NCBI RefSeq assembly: GCF_003265705.1
Contig: NW_020313057.1
Span: forward strand, 4,009,075-4,073,074
Length of the DNA: 64,000 nt
Source: Callorhinus ursinus
Taxonomy: Eukaryota > Chordata > Mammalia > Carnivora > Otariidae
Direction: 5' to 3'
The translations under genes were made by a program, and so were the position numbers. This document shows, piece after piece, positions 10,729 to 25,700 of the stretch (the stretch's first letter is position 1; each line of letters opens with the position of its first letter). Below the pieces are notes generated by a model. That model was given only the letters and a program-made list of their open reading frames with translations. It was not told where the DNA came from and searched no databases.

Positions 10729-13700
10729 GAAGGAAGGAAGAAAGAAAAGGAAGAAAGAATAAAAGAAAGAAAAGGAAGAAAGAAAGAGAGAGAGAGAGAA
10801 AGAAAGAGAAAGAAGGAAATGATGGGTGAACACTGAAATAGCGGCTGGGACAGAGCACCGTGGTTTCCGGTAGTCAGAGTCTAGCCAGAGAAGTGACTTT
10901 TGGTTTTGGCAGCCTCAGAAATACAGAGCAGAATGGCACGCCAGCTGTGGTAGGCAGAACAGCCACCCCCTGCCCAAGACACACACACCTACTCCCTAGA
11001 ACCCATGAGCACATTAGGTTACATGGCAAAGGGGGACCAGGGTTGTTAGTTGATCTTAAAATTAGGAAATGATCCTAGATTATCAGGTAGGCCCAATGGA
11101 ATCATAAGGGCCCTTAAAAGTGGAGGTGGGACTCCACAGGGAGGAGGCCGGAGGATGTGAGAGGAGGACTCCGCCTGCCATGGCTGGCTCTGAAGACGGA
11201 GGAAAGGGCTGCAAGCCAAAGAATATGGGTGGGCTTGAGAAGCCGGGAAAGGCAAGGAAACGGATTCTTCCCTAGAGCCTCCAGAAGGAACGCAGTCCTG
11301 CCAGACCTGGATTTTAGCCCCGTGAGACCGACGGGAGACTTCCGGCCTACAGAAGTGCAAGATAATAAAGTTGCGTCCTTAGACTGTCAAGGTGGTGGTT
11401 TTCTGAACAGCAATGGGAAACTAACACACCAGCTATGTCCTTAGGTTTGCTGTTCTGTTGGAGTAAAAGCTGTCGTCTGAGGTAAAACCTTTACCTATTC
11501 TGAACTTTCTCAAGGAAGCCCGGCCTTCTGGTGACAGCTAATTTAGGGCCACCCCCTAAACGTAAAGGAGTGTTAAGGTTTGAATAGGAATAAAGACAGA
11601 AAATTGTACTTGGTAAGCTAAGGCTCTTCCTCCTCTTACACGTGCTTATGAGGGGGATTAGCGAGGGAGGATAAAATGAGTGGTAATGGAAGGATACAGT
11701 TCTGCAAGAACTATTTTTTGGTCCTATTTTATCAATGTTGATGGACAGGGGGTTTATCATTTTCTAATAGACTTAGTGTAAAAATTCTGCAAATATAGAA
11801 AATAATGTAATTTACACTTTGCCTTGCGATTCAATTTAGCAGGTCAAGCCCTGAGTAGAAAGGGACAACAGTAGTTGGTCCTAACATGTGACGCCAAAGG
11901 AAATCATTCAACCTATGTCCCAGGACTGTGAACCGTGGCCTGAGGGTGTGCTAGAAACTTGAGAAGGACTGGTAAGAATAACTTGGGTCCACTGGACAAG
12001 GCTTGCCTGCAGAACCAGGAGCTGTGGTCAAATGAGAGGAGAATCTCACCACCAACGCTCTGCCACCAGAGCTCGGAGGCCAAGTGGGCAGGCAGCCAGG
12101 TCCTTGGCTGTTGTGAGCAGCTTGCTTTCCAGCCTAATTAAATGACCTGGGCAGGACTCCAATCACAAGACATGGCCCCATATCCCATATATCTCCATGT
12201 CCCACTGAGTCACAGGAGGTCACGACAGCTCCAAACTGGGCCTAGGGTTAGAAGCATCTCCTATACTCACCGTCTTGCACGTCACTACTCGACATTTCAC
12301 TTCTCTGATGCTTCTCATCTTTTCTTCCATTTGTTCCTTTTTCACCAGTGGCTCAAAATAACGTTCCTGCAGCTCAGCCTCAGCCTGGAATGACAAGGCA
12401 TACAAGAGACCTTGCACCAAATCCAACACGTATTAAGGCACCAATTTAATAATAATAAAAACAACTGAAGAGACAAGTTGTTATGAGGACACCTGATAAG
12501 AGCTCAAGGAACTGTAAACCAAAAGATGATCAGAAGTAGACATAAGCTCTTATTTTTCCAAAAACTAGTATGAAAGCATCTGGTGATGTAAATTTTAAAA
12601 CACCAAATACAAACTGAAAATGCTAACATTATTAACAGCGTCATCGTATCAAGTGTGTGCACCAGAAGGGAATTATGTCTCCTGTGCCAATACAGACTCA
12701 AGCTATGGAAGGCATTCAGGGCCACCCCACTTACAACAGCCCAGTCTATCTGTCAGACCAAGCACTTGGCAGGAGCAATCCCTGGTTGTCTGGGACAACA
12801 GACAGTAGGTGTGAGGGCAGAGAGAGAGCAGAAGGTGGTCACAGCTCGGGAGTTACTGCAGCTGCACAAGGCCCGGGGCCTCTGGTGGCCACAGACGCCA
12901 GGAGCTCGGCTCTACAGCCTCTCAGGGTCGGCCCCGGCTTCTCTCTCGGCCAAGTTTCAGTCTGGTAGAATGGTGGGATATACAACCGTCTCATTAGTCA
13001 GTAGTTTATCAAAAGAGCAGAGCACTCAGAGGACTGCCCCATGGAGACATTGTGAAAACCGGTGGGAGCACTTTTTTTGGTCATCCCAGTGATTGCTACT
13101 CGCAGGGACAAGGTAGGCTGTTCCAATGCATGGAACAGTCCCTCCGTATGAAAGGATTCTTCTGACTGTTCTAGAAGGCACCCATGTGGATGAAAAACCC
13201 AATTATAACCCTCAAACCTAACTGCTTTATATACAACCCTACAGTATTTGTGTATGGTTCAAATATACATTGACTATACCAAGAGTATAACCAGGCAACT
13301 CCTGTATATATAGAGGGACAACTGTAGTTTGGTGTCTTCAATGGTTCCCTGGATTATTCACTGTTTAAAGATTTTTTAATTTTTATTTGACAGCGAGAGA
13401 GGGAACACAAGCAGGGGGAGTGGGAGAGGGAGAAGCAGGCTTCCTGCGGAGCAGGGAGCCCAATGCGGGGCTCGATCCCAGGACCCTGGGATCGTGACCT
13501 GAGCCGAAGGCAGACGCTTAACGACTGAGCCACGCAGGCGCCCCAGGATTATTCACTGTTTAAAAAAAAAAAAATCATACTGTCAAAGAAACAAACCCAT
13601 GGTACTTAAGTCACCAATCAAACACACCTAAGGAGAATTCATTTCTACTTGCCTCATTTATGTTACTAATCCAACCCTCTGACAACTTCATTATTTCTTC

Positions 13701-16700
13701 TGGGATAGTTGTACCTACATATTTACATAATCAAATATATATTTTTAATAAATTTTCTTTTCTTCTTTACATTACACGGAGAATATTACATCAAGAATAT
13801 TGATATTCTTGAAATTTGTAGTTAGGTAATTTATGTTATCCAGAAATTTTATTTCAGGATAATAAGGGAGTAATCCAAAATACACGGCATTGGGAGCAAC
13901 TACCCCCAATGGGTTGGTGACTACTGATTTACAGTATTTGAAATACCAATATAAAAATACTTGAATGGAAAAAAAAAATCCCTTCCCATATAGCAGGACA
14001 GAAAAGCAAGCTATAGCGATGAACCGCGTAAACATCAATTCAAAGCCATAACTACGAGGAACATTATTATAACACTGAGGTCCATTAAAATAATGATAAA
14101 TGATATTCTTCAATTCCAGGACAGAGGCAAAGCTAAATTCTATCAGAAATATTCCTGTTCTTCAAAGTTAACTCAGACACTTAAGTACATCTTGGTTGAG
14201 GCCGAAGAAATAGATTCTTAGTCCCACGACGAAGTGCCTCACGTCTGGAGGGCATCTCTATCATTTCTGACCTTTTGAGCCCTTACCTCTTTTAGTATTC
14301 CTGTGTGCTTCGATTTTGCTTTTAGAATTTTCTGAAATTCCTCAGATTCCAGGTAGGCAAGTTGTTCTCTCCTTCTTTTCCTGGCAGGCTCCAAGTCATC
14401 TTCAGCTAGAGCAGAAAGGAAACACAGCAGCTGTCACAGGAATTTCAGGAAGCCAGGGAGCCTCAAGGCCTCAGCTTCCCCCAGGTTTTTCTGTCTCTGC
14501 CCACCAGGCCCTTCAAATTTCATTTACCCCACTAGGTACCAACGGAGGAAAACACCTCAGGAGTGAGCGGAGAAGTAGGGCCTACAATACGTGGGATGGC
14601 AGATTTGACCACTGGATGAGAATCTCTTCTACCTTAAGACAGAAGCGGACTATGACGGACTATGATGATAGGTAACATCAACAAAAATCCTTTTTATAAA
14701 TTGATGGTAAAAAGTCACTGCCAACTTCAGAGTTTTCAAAGTAAAAATGGTAATTTGCAAACACAGAAATTCTACTTCTTTCAAAGTAAATCTTTATACT
14801 AATATATCTACATAAAGATCCATGAGTAATCTTTGTCTGAAGTTTTTAGATTGTGCCTAATTTCATTTCAATTTAATGTGCTTATAGAAAACAGTCAGTT
14901 CCAGTTGTAGAGATTCTATTTAGGTATTGTACAAAGAGGCCAGTTTAAGTAAAACAATGACTTCTGGCATCAGGGATGGTGGTTATAGTTTAGAACATCT
15001 CCTCACAGATGGCGGACTTCCCACTGCTAACTCCACTGCTAACTCCACAGTACCTTGAGGAGAAAAGGTGTTGTTCTCTACGCGTTCCTTCACTTCCAGG
15101 ACATCCTGGGGGTCCTTTTGCTTCTTTTTAATGCTGTTTGGGTCTGTTTTTGTAAGAATCTGGCCTTTTGCCCTTAATTTGGTTATAGCAGCTAACTAGA
15201 AAAAGAGGAGATGTCAAAGATGAGACAGTTATCTGTAGCCCTATGTCCCTTTTCTAGTTTTTAACCAGTGAATTCTGTTCTCAAATATAAATCAGCAAAA
15301 CATATTCTCTCTCTGCTTAGCATTATTAACCCAGTTGTTAAAAATTTTAAAGCATGGAGGCAGGTCTATAAGCTAATAAAGTTTCAGCTTATTTAAATAC
15401 CAAGTTCAACATCAGTTACACTGTGGGCTTTAGGACCCACAGAGAAACCACATAAACATTGTGGAAGTTTGTTTTACAATCAGAAAGAATGAGGATAGGA
15501 TTCTAGCTCTGCCACTTACTAGTTTGTAACCTTACACAAATTACTTAATTTTTCAGCTTCAGGTTCTACATTTATAAAATGGAGATGATACTGTTTACTA
15601 GGTTGTGCGGATGCAAAGAGAGAATGCGTGCAAAGCACAAACCTATATGGAGTAAACAACGTGTGTATGTATCACGGGTACATGTGCAATTGTTTTGTTT
15701 TACAGTTTATTTATTTTTTCAGTAATCTCTACACCTGACGTGGTGCTCGAACACATGACCCCGAGATCACATGTGCACCTGTTATCACGATCATTACAGC
15801 AGGTGCAGCTTTGTCTTATGACTAGCCTTTGCCCTTCATGTGGTGATAGCGGCTAATGAGAACAAAGAGAAGACAGGCTCTCGTCCGGGCTCAGGGTGAC
15901 TCAGGAAGGGGTGGGGTGCGGTTCTGAGCACTCCCAACTCCTACGTCAATCAGAGCAACTTAGCTCCTGTGTAAGATTTCTTTTAAAGAAAGATTTTTTT
16001 TTTTTTTTTTAAGATTTTATTTATTTGACAGAGAGAGCCAGTGAGAGAGGGAACACAAGCAGGGGGAGGGGGAGAGGCAGAAGCAGGCTTCCCGTGGAGC
16101 AGGGAGCCTGATGCAGGGCTCGATCCCAGGACCCCGGGACCATGACCTGAGCCAAAGGCAGACACCCAGTGACTGAGCCACCCAGGCACCCCAAAAGAAG
16201 GATTCTTTAAACCACCATTTTATAGTCTCGCCTTAACAATTCCCAGAGGGTGCCTGGGTGGCTCAGATGGTTAAGCATTTGCCTTCAGCTCAGGTCATGA
16301 TCCCAGGGTCCTGGGATCAAGTCCCGCATCAGGCTCCCTGCTCAGTGCAGAGCCTGCTTCTCCCTCTCCCTCTGCCATTCCCTCTGCTTGTGCTCTTCTG
16401 TCTATCTCTCTGTCAAATAAATAAATAAAATCTTAAAAAATAAAAATAAAAATAAAAAAAGAAAACAACAATTCCCAGAATTTGTTTCCCTCAGGCCGAC
16501 CAGCGTTTAGGCCATCTCCCTCAGCCTCACAAGGAACAGTGTTGAGAATGGGTAACGTTTTTGGATTAAATCAATGGCATTATGTTGATACTATTATCAT
16601 TTGAAATTCCTTTGACTCTAATTATCATGATCAATAAATAGTTATTACGGTCTTTCCTGATCATAGACATATAAAGTTTGCAACTCCAGGTATGTCCTAC

Positions 16701-19700
16701 AGAATGCAAATTCAAATGTTGAAAATAGATACCACTTACCTTTTTGGCTTCTGCTAAAGCACTCAGTTTTGGTCTTGGTGGTGGTGACTCATCAAAAAAG
16801 AGAACATCATCTCCTTCTGAGATGCCTCGCCCAAGCTTGGGTATCTGTGTGGCTGGCGTTCCTTCTAGGCTGGGCAACGCAGCCCCCATTTGCAGAGACT
16901 GAGAAGGGGCCCGTTGAGAAGAGGGTGGCACAACTGGGCTCTCAACCCCATTTGAGCTTTGGAGAAATCTTTAAAGAAATATGCAGTCACAAAATACGCA
17001 GACTGGGACACTGCAGGCAAGACCACCAGCTGATAAGTAGTGGTTAGTAAAGTAGTAGCCCCTTCTTGGTCAAGAATTCAGATTAGCACACACTGAGAAC
17101 ATGCTGGCTTTGCTAACTCCAGGTAACTGATCATTCATTGATAAGCTCTCACCATTTTACCAATTTAGAACATGATTACTATTTTTGCCAACTGGGTTTC
17201 TAGCGGTGCCTCTCTACAGAACACAGCCCCGAAGGTGAGATGTGCGCTGTATTCTTAGCTCTCTGGTTAGCTAGGACCTTCAGGAACTCACGGAATTTCT
17301 CTGTATTTTAGTTTACTGGGGAGAGATAACACACACGATACGTCTGAAAGTCCTTCACAGAAAGACACTATAATTCACATGGTGATTTATTTTGTAAACA
17401 GTCTTAAGGGCTATTGAAAAACAACAGTCGCCACGAACTATTTAGCCCAGAACTTTCATCTTATAGATGAAGAAATTGAGACCCCAAACCCTACTGCTTG
17501 TAAGTGACAGGCTGAGGATTAGTACCAGGTAACCCCAGGCCAGGACTCTTTTCACTACCACATGCCCACTTCTGCAACCTGCCTGTGAGACCTGCCCAAC
17601 AAAAGAGATGTTTTATTTGGTCAGCAAAATTATGAAAAACTTCCAACTGTAATACCTTTCAATGGGCAGGTGCCCTCTATTTCACACAAGGCCACAACTC
17701 CATCTACCTATTTACATTTTCTGTAGCCACGTGAAGAACGCCTCCAGAGATATTCCATCAGCACCTCAAACTCACCTGCCTGAGGCCAAATCTATGCTCT
17801 GGATTTTTCCAAAGAATTTCCTGGTGGCTTAAAGTTGACTTTTCTGTTTATTGAGCCATCTACCTTTCAGTGGCCCAGATTTGGGATGGCGTAACTGTTT
17901 TAACAAGGGCAGAACAGGTATGAGTCCAAACCTGGGCCCCATCACCAACCAGCTCTCTGGCGCTCAGTTACATGACTCATACAACAAGGATAACAGCACC
18001 TCACAGATAATGGCAAGGCCCAAACCAGACACTGTATGTATGCAGTGCATAGCATGCTCCGTACATGTTAAGCATCTGTAAACTGTTACTCTTATCACTA
18101 TTCCAATAACTCGAGTTATGAATCTTTGATTCATCTACCTTCTGCACCATTTTCCACTTGTTTCTGCCTCTACAATGACTCCACTTTCACTGCCTCATTT
18201 CTACCATTTACCTGAAAAACTGCAAAATCTACTCACTGGCCTAGCCAGTAATTGAAAAGCAAATTGTGGTGTAGAAATAAGAAATGAGAGGAAACAGGTC
18301 AACACGCACTTTCCCCTTTCACAAACCCCTCTTAAAGTGTCCCTTCTTTCTCTTCTTCCTTGGAGTGCTAATTACTGTAACCTGTCCCACCTAGTCTCAG
18401 ATTCACTACCATGCATCAGAAATACAGAACTCAAAAGGCTATCTTCTTAGGTTATGTTAAAATCACTTTTGAACTTTCAAAGTTAAAAAGTTAGCCAACC
18501 ATCCAAATACTAAAGCCACATTTTGGAAATCCATTAAGACATTCTGATTCCTTAAATCCATTAAGACAGGAGGACCCCTGAGATGAGCTATCTAAATAGG
18601 GTATTTTAAACCGTTATTCTTACCGTTTCTGTATTTCTTCTGACCTCTTCCTCCTCATCTCCAGCACATGCTGCTTCTGCTGCCTCAAGAGGGCTGATGC
18701 TGAGACAGACTGGAAAGTAGGTTTCGGGCTCCCCGTCACCCCTGAAACACAAACCACAGACTGAGGGGCTCCAAGGGGCCGTGGGAACACAGACATGGGG
18801 CTAGAGCAGGGGCAGGCTGACTCTACCTGATAACCTGGCTTTGGCTAAATGTTGTTTTAAGTTTCTGGCTCCAAACGTAGGTAAGTCCATCAGTTCCCTA
18901 AATTCCTCAGAGCAAGACAAGCTCTTCTGGGGTATTCCTGGAATATACAAACATCAGCTTTAGAGGACTCAAAGTTCTGGCAGTTTGAGATTATGTGACG
19001 TCACTTTTAAAGCCCTGCATTCACAACTTAGTCATTTGTAAATGAAGTAGGTGGAATGCCAAGAGAAAAAAAAGAATCCTTAGCCTCTAGTAGATTAGTA
19101 GGACTGCAAAGGCACGACAAAGATCTTGTTTCAAGTGATGATTAGAACACCAGTGTCTGTAGGGTCATTTCCTACACTATGTCTGGAACGTTCGCTATGG
19201 GTAGGGTCTGTGCTAGGCCCTCACCACTGTTATGAACAAAGCCCCAGGTGAGAAAGGCAGAGGTGCCATTCTTTGACTTAGACCTGTTTTTTTTTTTTTT
19301 TTTTAAAGATTTTATGTATTTATTTGAGAGAGAATGAGATAGAGAAAGAGAGCATGAAATGGTGAGAGGGAGAAGCAGACTCCCCGCTGAGCAGGGAGCC
19401 CCATGCGGGACTCGATCCCGGGACTCCAGGATCATGACCTGAGTCGAAGGCAGTCGCTTAACCAACTGAGCCACCCAGGCGCCCCTGACTTAGACCTGTT
19501 TTAACGAGAAGGTAACTCATGGGTTTGACCAGGAACTTGATACTACCGATTCTAATGCTGGACATTAAGAATTAGACTAGATACATCAAGAAAATTTACA
19601 AAGTATTGACGCAAAGACTCAGCCATGATTAATACGCTGTTTTTCCTTAAGATGCTGCCAAGCAGGCTGATGTGCTTAGGCCACATCACTCACTAACTAT

Positions 19701-22700
19701 AGTGAAGAGTGGATAGTTACAACTTAGGGCATGAACAACTGTGACCATTTTCAATCCAAAAGACTACATATTTAAGCTGCAGAAAGAAATATGGTATCAA
19801 GAAACAAAATTACCAAGTTTTTGTTGGGTTTCCTGAATGATCAAGTCTGTCCCCTTAACAACCAGATTAGTCAGAGTGGTTTGAATCTTCTTTTTAGGAG
19901 CAACAGCGGCTGCACTGAAATGACAAGAGTCACCCCCCAAAAGGAAAGTCACTAAAATTCAATGCTCTGATGAGGTAAAGGCACAGAAGTATTCATTTAT
20001 TACAATCTGTCAAAGTTTCTCAAAGCACTGTATAAGGAAACTTTCTTAATACCATGATCCTACAGCATAGCTGATGAATGCATTATGTCAGGCAACCTGC
20101 AAATCTGGTGGAAGCCATTCTGGAAAAGCAATATGGCAAAAGAAATAAAAAATATGCCCCACTTTGATCAAGAAGTCTAGGAATTTATCTTAAAGAAATT
20201 AAGGACTAGGCAAAAACTTAGGGTATTAACAGGCTAAAAAATTGTTTGCAATGTTAAAAGTTAGAAACACCATTAATGTTTATCCATAGGGAATGGTTTT
20301 ATCACAGAACCATGTAAAAAAAGACTATGTGGCCACTAAAAATAATGCCATAAGTCCATATTCGATAAGGAAAGTACTAATTATTTTATGGGGCGGGGGG
20401 AGTTGCAAAGTATAGATCTAGTATGATCTCATTTTATCTTACTGGAAATTTATACATGAGAAAAAAACAACTAAAAGCATATACAGCTGTGTGTGTGTGT
20501 GTGTGCGCGCGTGCACGCACATCTGTTCAATAGATAGGAAGGAACTAACGATTATCTTGGTAGTGGGATCACACCTAGTTTTTACAGTCTCCTTTTGACT
20601 GAACTGTATATATACAGATACGTTTTTATAAGGCAGGAGTATTGCTTTTTGCAGTCTGGAAAAATACAGGCATTATTCTAAATCTTAAAAATGTGTTCAA
20701 TATGACAAGTTAGGCAGGAGGTGAAAGTCCTCTTGCCCAATTTGTTAGCCTGGGAAAGAAATGTTTTGTTCTTGGACCAGTGGTAGCTCCTTTATAACAG
20801 GTCCTGAACCAGCCACGTCCTCAGATGTGCTTTCTTCCCTCCAGTGACAAGGGCATCGATCACCTACTTCAGGGCTCTACAGAGGGCCTGAGATCCTCAG
20901 CAGCATCCCACTCCTATTTAAGGCTTCACTGCTATTAATTCACTGAGTTGAATGTGGGTTCCAAGAGGTCTGCCACCTCACTGTAATAGTCATGAAGAAA
21001 ATGACTTAAAGGATGCCAACACTGGGATTAACATACTTTTAACGGCCATACAATCAGTCCTGACAAAGTTGCACTATTTACAATAGAAGGAAGCCAAAGA
21101 AGAAGTGCGGGCTCTGTGTTAAAGACCATCATGACACAAGTTAACTTAATGTTCCTCCCTCCTGTGCTTTCCTCTCTACCTGGGAATAAAGGAGGTCCTT
21201 GTCAACCTTGTCCCAGGCTGTGAGTTTATGAAAGATAAAACCTGTACAAGTCTGTTAGGGCCACTACGGAAAAGTACAACCATTGGGTTTATTCTCATAA
21301 GGCGGGAAGCAAGATCCCTGTCCCAAAAGAAGCCCCGGAGAATGTCTTACATTGAGGCTGCATAGGATGCAGAAGAAACCCCTCCATAGTAAAAACCATC
21401 CTGACACAGCCGTTCTTTTAGGCTGGTGCCTTTGCGGGCAAACCTCTTTGGAATTCGTCCTCCAGAGAAGGTGGACTGCAGGTCGGATCGCCTGGCGCTG
21501 AGCTTCTTGTACTGGGCCTGGATGTGGTACTGACAGTACTCACAGTCGTTCTGCAAAAGTAAGAGCAGTTGCATCAGGACTAGGGCGACAATGTCAATAA
21601 ACACTGTTCCTTTCTCCCAGCTTCAGGGGTGCTATTGCGTATAGAGCCCCCTTATTGAGCGCCAAGGCCATTCCTCAAGCACAGCTATGCAGTGACTACC
21701 CTGAAATTCCCTTAGATGCAGCAACAGTGGGGTTTTAATGACAGCACTGCTATGTGGAGATCTGTCAGGCACTTCCTGCTGAGACCTCTTTTCTCAGCTA
21801 TTTCCCTCCTGCTATTTCCTGATCACTAGCTCATCTGTTAGGCAGGAATGAGGGAACTGAAAGGAGAGGAAACCAAAACTTGCCATTTAATCTGTTCAAA
21901 GAGCTCTAAGTAGCACCACTTCACACCCACTAGGATGGCTGTCATCGGCAAGAGACAAAAACAAGTGCTGGCCGAGATGTGGAAAATGGAACCCTCCCTC
22001 CTCTCTGCTGGTGAGAATGTAAAAGCCACTTTGGAAGCCAGGCTGGTTGCTCCTCAGAAGCTGAAACATAGGGTTACCGTGCAACCCAGAAATTCCAGGT
22101 TATATACCCAAGGAAAGTGGAAACATCCATCCATCCATATAATAATCTGTACAAGAATGCTTGTAGCAGCAGTACTCATAACATGCCCACTGACTAATGA
22201 ATGAACAAAACGGGTCTAGCCATACGATGGAATATTCTTCAACCACAAAAAGGAATGAAGTACTGATGCACACAACAACGTGAATGGATCTCGAAAACAT
22301 CATGCTAAGTGAAAGCCAGACACAATTTCCATTATATGAAATGTCCAGAGGAGGCAAATCCATACAGGCAAAAAGCAGAGTAGTCCTTACCAAGGGCTGA
22401 GGGGAGAGGGTAATGGAGGGGGACTGCTAGTGAGTATGGGGATTTTTGGGGTGGGGGGAGTCTGAAATTAGTCACTGATGGTTGCACACCTCAGTATTAA
22501 AACTACTGAACTGTACACTTTAAAAGGGTGAAGTGTATGGTATGTAAATTATAGCTCAAGTTACCATGATTATTATTTTAAAAAGCTCTAAGAAAATACA
22601 TGTTGGAGTTCAGAGACTAAAATAAAGTTTTCAGTGCATTTCATCATAGTGTTTGATCTCTGGCATTGCTCAGAATTGAGGGCAACTAAAATTCCCTCTT

Positions 22701-25700
22701 CCTTATACCTCCTAGTCAGTTGGCAATAAAAGATCACCTTCCTGAGAGGTTAAATCATTCCCTTGTCCTCAGTTTTTCAAACTGGCAGTTACTAACCACA
22801 CACTGGATTTTCTTACTTTGGTGCTTCCTGTTAGGTAGGAAACTATTCCAAATTGATTGTTACCGCTAGGCTATCTGTAATCTATTCCCATTAGATCCCA
22901 TCCTCAGCAGAAATTATCCCAACAGAACGGAAACCAACCAAATTAACAGTCTGTGTACACGGCTGTCCATTCTTCTTCTTTGCTTTACAGGTTCCCAGGT
23001 CAAGAGCTTCACCCATGATTAAAATCTTCTGAGGATGATCAATAGACAAACATACCTGCAGAGAAGACACGGTGTGGGAGTTAAAAGCTGACAAAGGTGT
23101 GGCCTTTCAGCAGCAAGAATGAGTAAGAGGCTGGTTGGTGGGAGTTAGCAAGGCTTTAGCAGTCTATAGGAGTTAGAAGCCAGGACCCTACAAAACAGCT
23201 TTAGGAATGGGAGGCACAGAAGACATGTTCAATTCTCTCCTGCATCTCTGCTGTAGAATCTGAGTTTTATTCGGGCTGGCCAACGCTCAGCCTCAGGTGA
23301 CGAATACTGTTCATTTTTCCAGCATCCCTTAAAGCTAGCAATGGTCATGGGACTGTGTTCTGGCCAAGGAAACTCACACAGGAGTTCCCAACAAAAGCAG
23401 ACAGGGTGGGGCTGGCTCACTCCTGCCTTGAATGGTGATGTGAGGGCAAGAGCTTCAAAGCCGTCCAGTGAGGAAGAGGGGAAGGCTGAGAGGCTCACAG
23501 ACACTGGCCCTGACATCACAACACTGCCTATGTTGGGATTATTCATTATGGAAGAAAAACAAACCCCAATGTTTACCATTAAAACAAACTGTAGTGTGGG
23601 GCACCTCGGTGGTGCAGTTGGTTAAGCACCCAACTCTTGGTTTCAGCTCAGGTTGTGATCTCAGGGTGAGGAGCTTGAGCCCCACATCCATCTCCAGTTA
23701 AGATTCTCTCTCTCCATCTCCCTCTGCCCCTCCTGTTAGTGCCCCCCCTAAAATAAATAAATAAATCTTAAAACAAAACAAAACAAAAAACCACCTGTAG
23801 AGGTTTTTCTGTTACTTGTAGCCAAACACATTTGAACCAACAGATGAAGATCTGTTGCCATTCTCTGGTGAAAGAAGAAAAGAAATAACTTTGCCTCTCA
23901 CAGACCTCAGTCTGCAACAGCAGGGAAAATTCTACTGCTGCTTGAGAAGATGAAATCACTCTGAGTTGCAGCTATCGCTGTACAACTAACTAACGGAGCA
24001 AAATCCCGTCAACTAGAAAATCCTGCCTGCTTGATGCCGCCAACGGAGACTGATGAAAGAGATTTAAGGAGACCTAGGCAGAATAGTTCAAAACACTTTA
24101 GGAAACTTGGAACTAATGTGGAAAGATTTAATGAAAGAAGTTGTAATGAAAGAAGTTGTTATGAAACATTTAAGAGTAGGTGGAAATTCAGAATATTGGT
24201 GGGTGAGAAACAAACAAAAAATCAGATTAGTGAAGATTAAAAACATGATTCAGTATCTGGAGGTATACCAGTTTTTGCTAGAACTTGGCTAAGCTGTAAA
24301 GACAAGAGTGGAGGGGGGTGCCTGGGTGGCTCAGTCGGTCAAGCGACTGCCTTCGGCTCAGGTCATGATCCTGGAGTCCCGGGATCGAGTCCCGCATCGG
24401 GCTCCCTGCTTGGCAGGGAGTCTGCTTCTCCCTCTGACCCTCTTCCCTCTCGTGCTCTCTCTCTCTCATTCTCTCTCTCAAATAAATAAATAAAATCTTA
24501 AAAAAAAAAAAAAAGAATGGAAGGAAAGGAGGAAAAGAGGGAGAAGGAAAGAAAGACAGAAGGAAAGAAAGACGGAAAGAAAGGAAGACGGAAAGACGGA
24601 AAAGAAGGAAAGAAAGAAACAAACCAACCAGCCACGGAAACAGATTCTTACCTCCTCTGAACCATCCTTGGGCTTCATGGGGTTAGCATTGAGCAGCCCT
24701 ATGACGGTACCCTGTTCAGTCTTCCAGAGTTCTTTGTGAACTTCTCCAAACAAGAACAATGACACATACCGTGTCAGGTCACGGAGATCATTCAGTCGCC
24801 AGATACTAAATGTTTTCCCCTGGAACAAATATTTATTCTTATTTTTAATAAATTTTGCACAATGGGCTATACTATCTCCATTTATGGTTCAAGTGCTCTA
24901 CCGCGGAAACATATATAAAAACCACCTTGACTATATAATCTTGAGAATGTGGTTTGTTCATTATAAATTAATTCTCTCTCTAGGCTTTAGTGTTTATTAC
25001 CTTTCTCATTTTAGAAATGAAGGTGAAGTAAGGCAAACCAGTAGTAAAAACGTTAGTGAAGTCTCTAATTCTCAGGTCGAAAGAGTCAATGGGATGGCAT
25101 GGCCTTTCTAACTACACACACACACAGAATATTAAAAGGACCAGTGGAAGTTGTGGCACTACCATTTAATAATTTAGTGGATATAAATTTAGTGGATCTA
25201 TTGTTTATCACTAAGTAATTATATTATTAATATTAATAAAAAGGTTTCACCTCTGTGCTATTCAATCTTTGCCTAGCTTAGAAGAAAAACAAAAGCATCA
25301 TTTAAAGACAACAGGTTATGTTTAACTGTAAAATTTCAGAAGTATTATATAATCTGAAGGAATGCAACTCAAAATGCTAACCATTTATATAAAAACTTCC
25401 ACTTTCAAACTTTTTGTTTTTAAACAAAATAATTTGAATATTGAATCAAGCTATTTCACACAGGCATACCAGGACAGGTGTGGTTTTAGGTTATGGTGAA
25501 TTATTGACTGGATTCAAGTGTTATAATTATGCTTCCATGCACTTGTTCAAAGCCTTTCTTGGAAGGGTTCAGATAAAATTTCACACCTATTATTTCAATG
25601 TCATTATAGCCCCTTGTGACACAATTAAGAACTTAATCAAATGAACCAGACATGTTCATGTTCACCTTGACTGTCAGAGGGCCAGATCAGGACCCACAGA

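Noticed and set aside
10474..10858. Long open frames rich in Lys/Arg/Glu/Gly or Ser/Phe/Leu/Pro
   Set aside because: They are translations of the (GGAA)n simple repeat and cross the N gap.
12655..13092. 145-codon open frame on the plus strand
   Set aside because: Intronic relative to MCM10 and antisense, with no recognisable domain, no splice or promoter support, and composition like its surroundings.
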